Part shown: positions 52,486 to 61,560 of the stretch, piece by piece | Layout of the letters: each line of letters begins with the position of its first letter | Numbering within the stretch: position 1 is the stretch's first letter | Source: Tepidiforma thermophila | GTDB taxonomy: Bacteria > Chloroflexota > Dehalococcoidia > Tepidiformales > Tepidiformaceae | Direction: 5' to 3' | Assembly (NCBI RefSeq): GCF_002563855.1 | Contig: NZ_PDJQ01000001.1 | Span: 2,046,001-2,110,000 of the forward strand | Length of the DNA stretch: 64,000 nt | Position numbers and translations under genes: made by a program | The notes under the pieces: generated by a model | What the model was told of the DNA's origin: nothing | Database searches by the model: none | Seen by the model: only the letters and a program-made list of their open reading frames with translations

Positions 52486-53277
52486 TCATGTCGCCGCCGG
52501 GCGGACGGACACGTCGGCCGCGGTGACGGTTTCGCGCACACCGGAATCGCGCTCGACAACAAGGGCGCCGGCGTCGTCGAGGTCGACGGCGAGCGCTTCG
52601 AAGGGCTCGCCCCCGACCGGGCTGACGTGCACGCGCCGTCCGAGTACAAGGTTGCGCTCGCGGTACCGGGCAAGGATGGCGCCGAGCGGCGACTGGAGGG
52701 CCCGTTCCAGTTCGTTGCACACGCTGGCGAAGAGCGCTTCCCGGTCGACCGGCTGCCCGAGCAGTGCCGAGAGCGAGGTCGCGATACCGACCAGGTCCGG
52801 CTGTGCCGTGGAGGGGTCGAAATTGACGTTGATGCCGATGCCGGGGAAGGCAACGGGGCCCTCGGCCTCGAGTTCGCCGTCGATGAGCATCCCGCAGACC
52901 TTCAGGCGGCCGACCCAGATGTCGTTCGGCCACTTGATCGCCGCCTGGGGGATGACCCCGGCTATGGCTTGGGCGACTGCGACCGGGATGCGGACCGGGA
53001 GGGTTCGGTGCAGTTCGAGGCTGCAGCGGAGGACGAAGGTGACGTAGATGTTCGCGCCGGCGGGGCTGAAGAAGGCGCGGCCGCGCCGGCCGCGGCCGGC
53101 GGTCTGCTCCTCGGCGAAGACGGCGGTGCCGTGGACGGCGCCTTCGGCGGCCTCGCGCCTGGCGAGGTCCATGGTCGAGCCGACGACGGGGCGGTAGACG
53201 AGGGAGCGGCCCACCAGGGTGGTCGTCAGCAGCGACTGGAAGCGTGCGAAGTCGAAGGGCGGCATGACGTTGTTCAT
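52486..53277 (-). CDS. birA: Biotin--[acetyl-CoA-carboxylase] ligase
   Basis: BirA attaches biotin to carboxylase carrier proteins. The 263-residue protein lacks the N-terminal DNA-binding domain of repressor-type BirA. It has VVGSTMDLARREA, TAVFAEEQTAGRGRRGRAFFSPAGANIYVTF, AIKWPNDIWVGRLKVCGMLIDGE and a C-terminal SH3-like domain. It is the first coding gene after the leader terminator and precedes hisE directly, so its expression may be tied to the his attenuator. Confidence 0.93.
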   Translation of the reverse strand: MNNVMPPFDFARFQSLLTTTLVGRSLVYRPVVGSTMDLARREAAEGAVHGTAVFAEEQTAGRGRRGRAFFSPAGANIYVTFVLRCSLELHRTLPVRIPVAVAQAIAGVIPQAAIKWPNDIWVGRLKVCGMLIDGELEAEGPVAFPGIGINVNFDPSTAQPDLVGIATSLSALLGQPVDREALFASVCNELERALQSPLGAILARYRERNLVLGRRVHVSPVGGEPFEALAVDLDDAGALVVERDSGVRETVTAADVSVRPAAT

Positions 53278-53296
53278 TGCGGAAACCCGGCGACGA

Positions 53297-53325
53297 GAAA
53301 AGGGCCCCGGTAGTGCCGGGGCCCT
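53297..53325 (-). terminator. Intrinsic terminator (attenuator) before birA-his
   Basis: The arms AGGGCCCCGG and CCGGGGCCCT with a 5-nt loop are followed on the minus strand by TTTTCTC. It lies between a leader ORF and the birA start, 20 bp from the ATG. A second hairpin with arms CTAAGAC and GTCTTAG (53333-53350) lies immediately upstream. Confidence 0.75.
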
Positions 53326-53376
53326 GGCGTAGCTAAGACCGGAGTCTTAGGAGGTTGGGTGATTCCTCCGAGAGGT

Positions 53377-53436
53377 CTAGGAGGAGGTCACCTCCAGCGC
53401 AAAGGTACGGTCGTAGCTACGACTATGATGGTCCAT
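53377..53436 (-). CDS. Leader peptide candidate upstream of birA-his, with a His-His pair
   Basis: An ATG with AAAGGAGG 8 bp upstream opens the 19-codon frame [19 protein letters not shown], which ends 52 bp before the terminator. Adjacent His codons at positions 3-4 in front of a his cluster suggest ribosome-mediated attenuation. A 14-bp palindrome GTCGTAGCTACGAC (53410-53423) overlaps codons 5-9, and CGTAGCTA recurs at 53328-53335, allowing alternative pairing. A TTGACA at 53491-53486 could be the -35. It is unproven. Confidence 0.6.
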   Translation of the reverse strand: MDHHSRSYDRTFALEVTSS

Positions 53437-53622
53437 GCGCATCACCTCCTTTCCTGCCGCGCAGCATGCGCCGCGCGGCGGAGGCTGTCAAGTGGGGCGG
53501 GGCGTGAGGGGTCGGGCGCTTTCGCCCAAGGCCGCCCCTGCTATTCTGAGATGCGTTGCGTTGATCGGCGGCATCCTGGCCCACCGGGTCAAATCTCTGA
53601 TGCCGCAAGATGGAGGATTCCC

Positions 53623-54480
<858 letters not shown>

Positions 54481-54487
54481 TTTGCAG

Positions 54488-54997
54488 GTGGCTGCTGTTA
54501 CAACCGAAATGATCAAAGAGCTCCGGGAAGAGACCGGGGCAGGGGTGATGGACGCAAAGCGCGCGCTCGAAGAGGCGGGCGGCGACAAGGCGAAGGCGAA
54601 GCAGATCCTGCGCGAGCGCGGTATCGCCGCGGCAGCGAAGCGCCAGGACCGGGAGACGAGCAACGGCGTGGTCGATGCATATATCCACGCCGGCGGCCGC
54701 ATCGGCGTGCTCGTTGAGGTCAATTGCGAAACGGATTTCGTGGCAAATACCGAGGAGTTCCGCCAGCTCGCGCGGAACATTGCGATGCAGATCGCGGCGA
54801 TGAGCCCGCAGGTCGTCTCGGCCGATGACCCCGAGCGCGCGAAGTATGAGGGCCCGGACGAGGAGGTTGTCCTGCTCGCCCAGCCGTTCATCCGCGACGC
54901 CAGCAAGACCATCAAGGACCTGGTGCAGGATGCCATCGCCCGGACCGGTGAGAACATCCGCGTGCGCCGATTCGTGCGCTTCGAACTTGGGCGGTAG
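54488..54997 (+). CDS. tsf: Elongation factor Ts (short form)
   Basis: EF-Ts recycles EF-Tu-GDP. The roughly 170-residue protein is short, like those of several early-branching bacteria, and lacks the large second core subdomain. It shows VTTEMIKELREETGAGVMDAKRALEEAGGD and VLVEVNCETDFVAN. The start is a GTG at 54488; a TTG at 54482 two codons earlier is also in frame and has better spacing to AGGAG. It follows rpsB by 7 bp. Confidence 0.93.
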   Translation: MAAVTTEMIKELREETGAGVMDAKRALEEAGGDKAKAKQILRERGIAAAAKRQDRETSNGVVDAYIHAGGRIGVLVEVNCETDFVANTEEFRQLARNIAMQIAAMSPQVVSADDPERAKYEGPDEEVVLLAQPFIRDASKTIKDLVQDAIARTGENIRVRRFVRFELGR

Positions 54998-55756
<759 letters not shown>

Positions 55757-55774
55757 ACGCGGAGGAGGCAGACC

Positions 55775-56338
55775 ATGGCGGATGCTGAGGAGATCCTCCT
55801 CGAAGCCGACGAGAAGATGGACCACTCGGTGGAGGCGCTGCGGCGGGAGCTGAATGGCGTGCGCACCGGGCGGGCCCACCCGAGCCTGATCGAAACGCTG
55901 ATGGTTGACTACTATGGCGCGCTGACGCCGCTCAAGCAGCTCGGCACGATCAATGCGCCGGAGCCGCGGCTGCTGACAGTGACGGTCTGGGACCGGAGCG
56001 CGGTCCCCGCAATCCAGAAGGCGATCCAGGCGAGCGACCTCGGCCTCAACCCGGCCATTGACGGACAGGTCCTTCGGCTTCCGATCCCGCCGCTGACCGA
56101 GCAGCGGCGCAAGGAGCTGGTGAAGCTCGTACACCACAAGGCCGAGGACGCTCGTGTGGCCGTGCGGAACGTCCGGCGCCACGCGCATGAGGAGCTGCGC
56201 AAGCTGGAGAAAGAAGGCGGCATGTCGCAGGATGAACTGCGGCGAGCCGAAGATGAGCTGCAAAAGCTCACCGACCGGCACATCGCGACCATCGACGCTG
56301 AAACCAAGAAGAAAGAGGCGGAGCTCCTTGAGGTCTGA
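55775..56338 (+). CDS. frr: Ribosome recycling factor
   Basis: RRF splits post-termination ribosomes. The 187-residue protein shows DEKMDHSVEALRRELNGVRTGRAHPSLIETLMVDYYG and GLNPAIDGQVLRLPIPPLTEQRRKELVKLVH. GGAGGAGG precedes the ATG at a short spacing. The C-terminal bases overlap the TTG start of uppS. It follows pyrH in the standard order. Confidence 0.97.
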   Translation: MADAEEILLEADEKMDHSVEALRRELNGVRTGRAHPSLIETLMVDYYGALTPLKQLGTINAPEPRLLTVTVWDRSAVPAIQKAIQASDLGLNPAIDGQVLRLPIPPLTEQRRKELVKLVHHKAEDARVAVRNVRRHAHEELRKLEKEGGMSQDELRRAEDELQKLTDRHIATIDAETKKKEAELLEV

Positions 56339-57134
56339 GCCCGGCCAGCCCGGCACGCTCGGCAAGCCGGCCGAGTACCTCGGAGACCTGATTTCGCCGA
56401 TCTCCGGAGGCCGGATTCCGCGCCATGTCGCGATCATCATGGACGGGAACGGCCGGTGGGCCACCCAGCGTGGCCTGCCGCGGGCGGCCGGCCACCGTGC
56501 CGGCACGGAGAACATCCGGCGGGTCATCGAGCGGTTCGCCGACCACGGGGTGCAGTACCTCACGCTATACGCGTTCAGCACGGAGAACTGGAACCGGCCC
56601 CAGCGCGAGGTGCGGGCGCTCATCCGGCTGCTGCGCTACTTCATCCGGCGGGAGCTGGACAACCTCCACCGGAACGGCATTCGGCTGCAGATGCTGGGCC
56701 ATATCGAGACGCTGCCGGAATGGCTGCAGCAGCAGGTCCGTGACGCCATTGCGCTCACCCGGGAGAACGACCGGATGGTGCTGAACATCTGCTTCAGCTA
56801 CGGCGGGCGGGACGACATCGTGATGGCGATCCGCGGGATGCTTGCCGACGGCGTCCGGGCGGAGGAGGTCACGGAAGAGCTGGTCAGCCGGTACCTGATG
56901 ACCGCCGGGATGCCAGACCCCGACCTGGTGATCCGCACGGCAGGCGAGCAGCGGATTTCGAACTTCCTGCTCTGGCAGTCGGCCTACGCGGAGCTGTACT
57001 TCACCGATACCTACTGGCCGGATTTCGGCCGGGAGGACACCGACATCGCGCTGGCGGAGTACGGCCGCCGGAAGCGGAAGTTCGGCGGGCTGCTCGAGGA
57101 GGACCTCGAAGCGTTCCGCGAGCCGTCCTCCTGA
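56328..57134 (+). CDS. uppS: Isoprenyl transferase (undecaprenyl diphosphate synthase)
   Basis: UppS makes the C55 lipid carrier for peptidoglycan and other glycans. It shows HVAIIMDGNGRWATQRGL, GHRAGTENIRRVIERF, YAFSTENWNRP and the C-terminal DLVIRTAGEQRISNFLLWQSAYAELYFT. The only credible start is TTG at 56328 inside frr, with GGAG 4 bp upstream, because the first ATG is within the active site. The N-terminal 30 residues are Pro/Gly-rich. The product may also serve the 14-24 kb glycan operon. Confidence 0.93.
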   Translation: MRSEPGQPGTLGKPAEYLGDLISPISGGRIPRHVAIIMDGNGRWATQRGLPRAAGHRAGTENIRRVIERFADHGVQYLTLYAFSTENWNRPQREVRALIRLLRYFIRRELDNLHRNGIRLQMLGHIETLPEWLQQQVRDAIALTRENDRMVLNICFSYGGRDDIVMAIRGMLADGVRAEEVTEELVSRYLMTAGMPDPDLVIRTAGEQRISNFLLWQSAYAELYFTDTYWPDFGREDTDIALAEYGRRKRKFGGLLEEDLEAFREPSS

Positions 57135-57160
57135 GCGGCGGGAGCGGGAGGTCCCGGCCG

Positions 57161-57967
57161 GTGTCGAACCTGCAGCAGCGCCTCCTGACGGCCGCCGCCG
57201 GTTTGCCGGTCGTGGTGGGACTTGGGTGGATTGGCGGGTGGCCGTTCGCGCTGGCCGTTGCGCTTGTCTCGCTGCTGGCTTCGCTGGAGTTCGTGCACGG
57301 GTGGCTCATCCCGAGCCGCCCTATTCGCGAGGCCGTGGTCCATATCCCGACCATCGCGATTGCGCCGCTTACCGCTACTGCGGCGCACCTCGACGCGCGG
57401 TTTGTGCTGATGGGCGCGGCATTTGCGGCGGTGTTCGCCGCGCTGGGATACGCGCCGACGCAGGCGTTCGGGCCGCGGAAGCCGTTCCGGGTGTTCGCCG
57501 GGTGCACGCTTTACCTGGGCGTGCTGGCGTCGATGCTCGTTCTGGTGCGCGATGCGCCGAACGGGCGGGAGTGGTTCTTCATCGGGCTCCTCTCGACGTT
57601 TGCGGTCGATACCGGCGCCTACGCGGTCGGCCGGGCGTTCGGACGCCACCGCATGGCGCCGCGCATCAGCCCCAAGAAAACCTGGGAAGGAGCAGCCGGG
57701 GGTTACGCTGCGGGCATGGCCGCGGTGCTCGGCCTGAACGCCCTGTTCGACACCGGCGTCGGCGCGTCGACAGCGCTGCACCTCGCCGTCGCGCTCCCGA
57801 TTGCGGCGATGGCGGGCGATCTATTCGAGAGCTGGATGAAGCGGCGCATGGGGGTGAAGGACGCGAGCGGGCTGCTGCCGGGCCACGGCGGCTTTATGGA
57901 CCGCCTCGACTCGGTCCTGTTCGTCTTCCCGATCGTCGCGCTGTTCCTGCGGCTGCGGGTGCTCTGA
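57161..57967 (+). CDS. cdsA: Phosphatidate cytidylyltransferase
   Basis: CdsA makes CDP-diacylglycerol for phospholipids. The 268-residue membrane protein has about eight helices and the C-terminal signature RISPKKTWEGAAGG, GDLFESWMKRRMGVKDASGLLPGHGGFMDRLDSVLF. The GTG start is 8 bp after GGGAGGT. It is the last gene of the rpsB-to-cdsA run and follows uppS. Confidence 0.95.
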   Translation: MSNLQQRLLTAAAGLPVVVGLGWIGGWPFALAVALVSLLASLEFVHGWLIPSRPIREAVVHIPTIAIAPLTATAAHLDARFVLMGAAFAAVFAALGYAPTQAFGPRKPFRVFAGCTLYLGVLASMLVLVRDAPNGREWFFIGLLSTFAVDTGAYAVGRAFGRHRMAPRISPKKTWEGAAGGYAAGMAAVLGLNALFDTGVGASTALHLAVALPIAAMAGDLFESWMKRRMGVKDASGLLPGHGGFMDRLDSVLFVFPIVALFLRLRVL

Positions 57968-58004
57968 TAGCCTGAATGCGGGGCATTCCCCCGGGCAGGT
58001 ACGC

Positions 58005-58859
58005 ATGGAGATGACGGAGTTCGCCCACAGGGAAGCGACGGTCAATGGAATTCGAATGCATTATGTCGAGGCTGGGGACGGCGAGCCAGTCGTGTTTCTG
58101 CACGGCTTCCCGGAATCGTGGTACTCGTGGCGGCACCAGCTGCGTGCGCTGCGCGAGCGATACCAGGTCATTGCACCCGACCAGCGGGGGTACAACCTGA
58201 CCGAGGCGCGCGGACCCTACGATACGGAGACGCTCCAGGCCGACATCCTCTGCCTGCTCGACCATCTCGGCATCGAACGGGCGCACATTGTGGGGCACGA
58301 CTGGGGCGCCGTCATCGCCTGGCTGCTGGCGATGCAGCACGGTGACCGCCTGAAGAGCCTGGCCGTCTGCAATCTGCCCCACCCGGCGATTTTCCGGCGG
58401 CATGTGCTGCGGCCCCGGCAGGCGCTGCGGTCGTGGTACGTGCTGTTCTTTCAGCTGCCTTTCCTGCCCGAGCTGGCGCTTTCGGCCGGCGGGTACCACC
58501 GGCTTGCGCGGAGGATGATCCGCGAATGCCGGCCGGGGACGTTCACGAAAGAGGACATCCGGGAGTTCCTCGCCGGCTGGCGGAGGCAGGGACTCTCGGG
58601 CGGCATCAACTGGTACCGCGCGCTGCTGCGCCACCCGCCGCGCATCCCCGACCCGGTACCGCTCATCACCGTGCCGACACTTCTCATTTGGGGTGACGAA
58701 GACCGCTATCTCGGCAAAGAGCTAACCGAGGGCACCGACCAGTACGTGGCGAAACTGCGCGTTGTGCACCTGCCGGGCGTGAGCCACTGGGTCCAGCAGG
58801 AGGCCCCGGATGAGGTCAACCGGCTGCTGCTCGAGCACCTCGCGGGCGCCGAGGGATGA
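58005..58859 (+). CDS. Alpha/beta hydrolase, soluble epoxide-hydrolase-like
   Basis: This 284-residue protein has the oxyanion motif HGFPESWYSWRHQ, a DQRGY segment, and a nucleophile elbow GHDWGA with Asp, as in epoxide hydrolases and haloalkane dehalogenases. The acid-base pair is likely Asp in WGDEDRYL and His in VSHWVQQEAPDEVN. The HGFPESW motif favours epoxide hydrolase. The substrate is unknown. It overlaps the next gene by 4 bp. Confidence 0.85.
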   Translation: MEMTEFAHREATVNGIRMHYVEAGDGEPVVFLHGFPESWYSWRHQLRALRERYQVIAPDQRGYNLTEARGPYDTETLQADILCLLDHLGIERAHIVGHDWGAVIAWLLAMQHGDRLKSLAVCNLPHPAIFRRHVLRPRQALRSWYVLFFQLPFLPELALSAGGYHRLARRMIRECRPGTFTKEDIREFLAGWRRQGLSGGINWYRALLRHPPRIPDPVPLITVPTLLIWGDEDRYLGKELTEGTDQYVAKLRVVHLPGVSHWVQQEAPDEVNRLLLEHLAGAEG

Positions 58860-59614
58860 GCGAGCCAGCGACGACGACGCGGCCCAGCCTCATGGAGATC
58901 GAGGAGCAGTTGACGGGGGGCGAAACGCCGCTCCTCCTGAGGCGGAGGGTGGTCACCGGTCTCGTGGTGCTGTTCCTGCTGGTGGTGATTGCCTACTGGG
59001 CGACGAGCGAGTACTTCGGCATCTCGTACACCATTGAGGCGGAGCCGTTTCGCGACTGGGTCGACGGGTTCGGCATTCTCGGTCCGATTGTCTTCGTCGC
59101 GGTTATGGCGCTGTCGGTGCTGTTCGCACCCGTACCGAATGCGCCAATCTTCATGGCGGCCGGGCTGGCATGGGGCCCGGTGCTCGGCACGCTGTACTGC
59201 ATGGCCGGGCTGGTGCTGGGCTCAGCGGTGGCATTCTGGGTTGCGCGGCGGTTCGGACGGCGGCATCTGCCTCGCCTGATCGGCCGAAGGAACGCTGAAC
59301 GGATCGACACGCTGGTCCTCGAAATGGGCGGGCGGGTGGTGTTCTGGTCGCGGATGATCCCGGCGGTGAACTTCGACTGGATTAGTTTCGTGGCCGGGAT
59401 GACGGCGATCCCGTTCCGGGTGTTCATTGTGTATTCGGCCCTGGGCATGCTGTTTCCAACGGCAGTGGCGGTGGTCGCCGGCGATGGGCTGGGGCGCGAC
59501 GCCCGCATTACGCTTGCTGCCGGCGGAGTGTGGCTCGGAGTCATTGTGGCGAGCGCGGCGGTGTACTGGCGTCGGCGAGCCAACGGGCGGCGGCGGAACG
59601 GCGGGGCGCCGTAA
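58856..59614 (+). CDS. VTT-domain (SNARE-associated/DedA-like) membrane protein
   Basis: This 252-residue protein has helices around residues 33-55 and 73-95, the motif PNAPIFMAAGLAWGPVLGTLYCMAGLVLGSAVAFWVARRFGRR, and SRMIPAVNFDWISFVAGMTAI, typical of TVP38/TMEM64 VTT proteins. Such proteins are candidate lipid scramblases or transporters. It is coupled to the hydrolase by a 4-bp overlap. Confidence 0.85.
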   Translation: MSEPATTTRPSLMEIEEQLTGGETPLLLRRRVVTGLVVLFLLVVIAYWATSEYFGISYTIEAEPFRDWVDGFGILGPIVFVAVMALSVLFAPVPNAPIFMAAGLAWGPVLGTLYCMAGLVLGSAVAFWVARRFGRRHLPRLIGRRNAERIDTLVLEMGGRVVFWSRMIPAVNFDWISFVAGMTAIPFRVFIVYSALGMLFPTAVAVVAGDGLGRDARITLAAGGVWLGVIVASAAVYWRRRANGRRRNGGAP

Positions 59615-59732
59615 GTCCGGGATGCCGCGGCTGCGGATCCGGAGGCGCGAACAGGCGCCCTCAGGGTTTCGCCTATCTGCGTGAGGAATGGACAACGGGA
59701 AAATGCCTCCTGCAGGAGAGGAGGTATTCCCG

Positions 59733-60242
59733 ATGCAAGCAGCCCGGTTCCCGGCCTATCTCCAGCCCGTGCCGCGCCACGCGGCCGAACCCGGCACAGC
59801 ACCGACCGCCCCGGCCCGCAGGCTGCTGTCCCGGGTCGAACTGCTGCGCCATCTCGATGCGCAGGTTGACCTCGCGCCCCGGGCGCCCCTCTCCTTTCTT
59901 GCGGTGCGGGTCACGGGGCTGGACGGCGTGCTGGAGGAGCGGGGCGAAGTCGGCGTCAGGTTCGTGAGCCGGGGAGTTGGCGAGGCGCTCCTGGGCCTTT
60001 GCCGCGGAACGGACCTCCCCGGGGAGCTGGGCGAAGGGACGTTTGGTATCGTCCTCCAGGGCTCAGGCGCGACAGCTGCGGCCGCAGCCGCGGCCCGGGT
60101 GCAGCATCACCTCAATCGTCTCGCCTTCCTCCCGGCTGGCTGCGCCGTGCTGGTTGGCGCAGCGACGGGGACCGGAGGCCACGGGCGGCGGCTCGCCTGG
60201 GCTGCGCTCGAGATGTTCGACAGGGACTGCTGCGGCGGCTAG
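59733..60242 (+). CDS. Degenerate GGDEF-domain protein
   Basis: The 169-residue protein has a GGDEF-like layout: LSRVELLRHLDAQVDL, LSFLAVRVTGLDGVLEERG, a central helix, and LGEGTFGIVLQGSG at the signature position. GGDEF is replaced by GEGTF, so diguanylate cyclase activity is unlikely; an inhibitory-site or scaffold function is possible. The ATG is preceded by GAGGAGGT, which could pair with an upstream CCTCC (59706-59710). No sensor domain is fused. Confidence 0.65.
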   Translation: MQAARFPAYLQPVPRHAAEPGTAPTAPARRLLSRVELLRHLDAQVDLAPRAPLSFLAVRVTGLDGVLEERGEVGVRFVSRGVGEALLGLCRGTDLPGELGEGTFGIVLQGSGATAAAAAAARVQHHLNRLAFLPAGCAVLVGAATGTGGHGRRLAWAALEMFDRDCCGG

Positions 60243-60832
60243 ACCAGCCGGGTGGCGATGGGGAGGGCCCAGCGCGTCAGGCGCGCCCGTGCCTCGAAGT
60301 TCGCGCGGGCTTCCGGGTCCGGCTGCCGCGAACGCTCCCAGGATGCGAGCCCGTCATACCAGGTGACCAGGAGCATCCGCGAGCTGGCGCCGGGGAGGTC
60401 AGCACGGAGGAGGGCGCGCGGCTCGGCCCGGTAGGCAGGGGCAGCTTCGAACGTTTGCCATGCCTCGGCGGACAGGCGGACGAACTCGTCGACATCGGCC
60501 GACGCGATTTCGAACGTGCGAAAGACGTAGATCCCGGGGCGCGACTGCGCCTCGGGCCGCTCCGGCCGGGCCGTCGGACGGCAGTCGAGCCCATCTTCGA
60601 CGGCCAGCCCGGGGAGCGCGGGCCACTCCGCATCATCCGTCTCAGCGGCAGCAACGATGAGGAGCTCATCGGTGCGGAGTCCGAGGAGGCCGGCAAACAC
60701 GCCCCACGGGACAACGCCGTTTGCCGTGCAGGACTCCCTCCACTGCCGGGCAAGTTCGGCAGCACGCTCCGGGGTGAGCTGGCGGTCGGCGCGGATGCGC
60801 TGGACAAGATAGCGGTGCGCAGGGAACGGCAT
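60239..60832 (-). CDS. Hypothetical protein, NIPSNAP/ABM-like alpha-beta barrel
   Basis: This 197-residue protein has two halves resembling dimeric alpha-beta barrel (antibiotic-monooxygenase/NIPSNAP-like) domains, with VPWGVFAGLLGLRTDELLIVAA and GIYVFRTFEIASADVDEFVRLSAEAWQTFE, then LLVTWYDGLASWERSRQ. No catalytic residue can be named. It converges on the GGDEF-like gene with a 4-bp overlap and is followed upstream by an acetyltransferase gene on the same strand. Confidence 0.5.
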   Translation of the reverse strand: MPFPAHRYLVQRIRADRQLTPERAAELARQWRESCTANGVVPWGVFAGLLGLRTDELLIVAAAETDDAEWPALPGLAVEDGLDCRPTARPERPEAQSRPGIYVFRTFEIASADVDEFVRLSAEAWQTFEAAPAYRAEPRALLRADLPGASSRMLLVTWYDGLASWERSRQPDPEARANFEARARLTRWALPIATRLV

Positions 60833-60841
60833 GGTCGGAGT

Positions 60842-61327
60842 TTATGCGAGGGGCACGGCGAGGTCAGGCCCGCGGAGGTCGAGGACGACGGCCACTTCTT
60901 TGCAGTTGGTGAAAAACGGACAGCGGACGCACTCGTTCCAGACCTTCTGCGGGAATTCCATGACGTTCGCGAGGCGGAAGCCCTGCTTTTCGAAGAAGCC
61001 CGGCCGGTAGGTCAGGGCGAAGACCCGTTCGAGGCCGAATTCGCGGGCATCGTCGACGCAGGCCGCGACGATGGCCGCTCCGACGCCTCTGCCCTGGGCG
61101 GATTCGGCCACGGCGAGCGAGCGGATTTCGGCGAGGTCGGGGCCCATGATATGGAGCGAGCCGCAGCCGACGATTTCGCCGTCGATGCGGGCAACCTTGA
61201 AGTCGCGGATCGCTTCGTAGATTTCGCCGATGGGCCGGTGCAGCATGTCGCCGCGGTCGGCCCAGTAGGTCACGAGGGCGTGGATTGCCGCGGCATCGGC
61301 GAGCCGGGCGGGCTGGACCTGGATCAT
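60842..61327 (-). CDS. GNAT N-acetyltransferase, ArgA-like
   Basis: This 161-residue stand-alone GNAT protein resembles the C-terminal acetyltransferase of N-acetylglutamate synthases: ALVTYWADRGDMLHRPIGEIYEAIRDFKVARIDGEIVGCGSLHI, LAEIRSLAVAESAQGRGVGAAIVAACVDDAREFGLERVFALTYRPGFFEKQGF and CVRCPFFTNCKEVAVV. The last segment has paired cysteines typical of this group. It may make N-acetylglutamate for arginine synthesis, but no arg genes are in view. Confidence 0.82.
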   Translation of the reverse strand: MIQVQPARLADAAAIHALVTYWADRGDMLHRPIGEIYEAIRDFKVARIDGEIVGCGSLHIMGPDLAEIRSLAVAESAQGRGVGAAIVAACVDDAREFGLERVFALTYRPGFFEKQGFRLANVMEFPQKVWNECVRCPFFTNCKEVAVVLDLRGPDLAVPLA

Positions 61328-61454
61328 TTTGGGAAGTGTGCTCCTGCGGTGCGAAGTGTGGAGAACCCGGCCGTCAGGAGGCACGGCGAACACGGGCGAC
61401 GTGCGTGGCGTCGCCCGGGATGACCTCGACCGCGCAGAACGGATGCATGCGGCA

Positions 61455-61483
61455 AGTGTACGGGATGCCGGGCCCGCGGTCAG
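61455..61483 (-). promoter_or_regulatory. Candidate promoter of the ArgA-like acetyltransferase
   Basis: On the minus strand CTGACC (61483-61478) and TACACT (61460-61455) are separated by 17 bp. The start point would fall near 61448, at an ATG that opens a 24-codon ORF ending at 61374. A leaderless short ORF is possible but weak. The rest of the 233-bp gap shows nothing else. Confidence 0.4.
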
Positions 61484-61560
61484 CGACAGGCCCAGGGTGG
61501 AGCGGAGATGGGCGCCCGAGGTAGGCTGACGCAGCCGGGACCTCCGGCGGGGAGCTCGAG

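Noticed and set aside
53359-53622. N-terminal extension of rpsB upstream of the CTG.
   Set aside because: The residues are unlike S2 and the stretch contains the divergent his leader.
58005-58859. Haloalkane dehalogenase as the call for the Asp-nucleophile hydrolase.
   Set aside because: HGFPESW and the cap-region pattern fit epoxide hydrolases better, and halide-binding residues are not evident.
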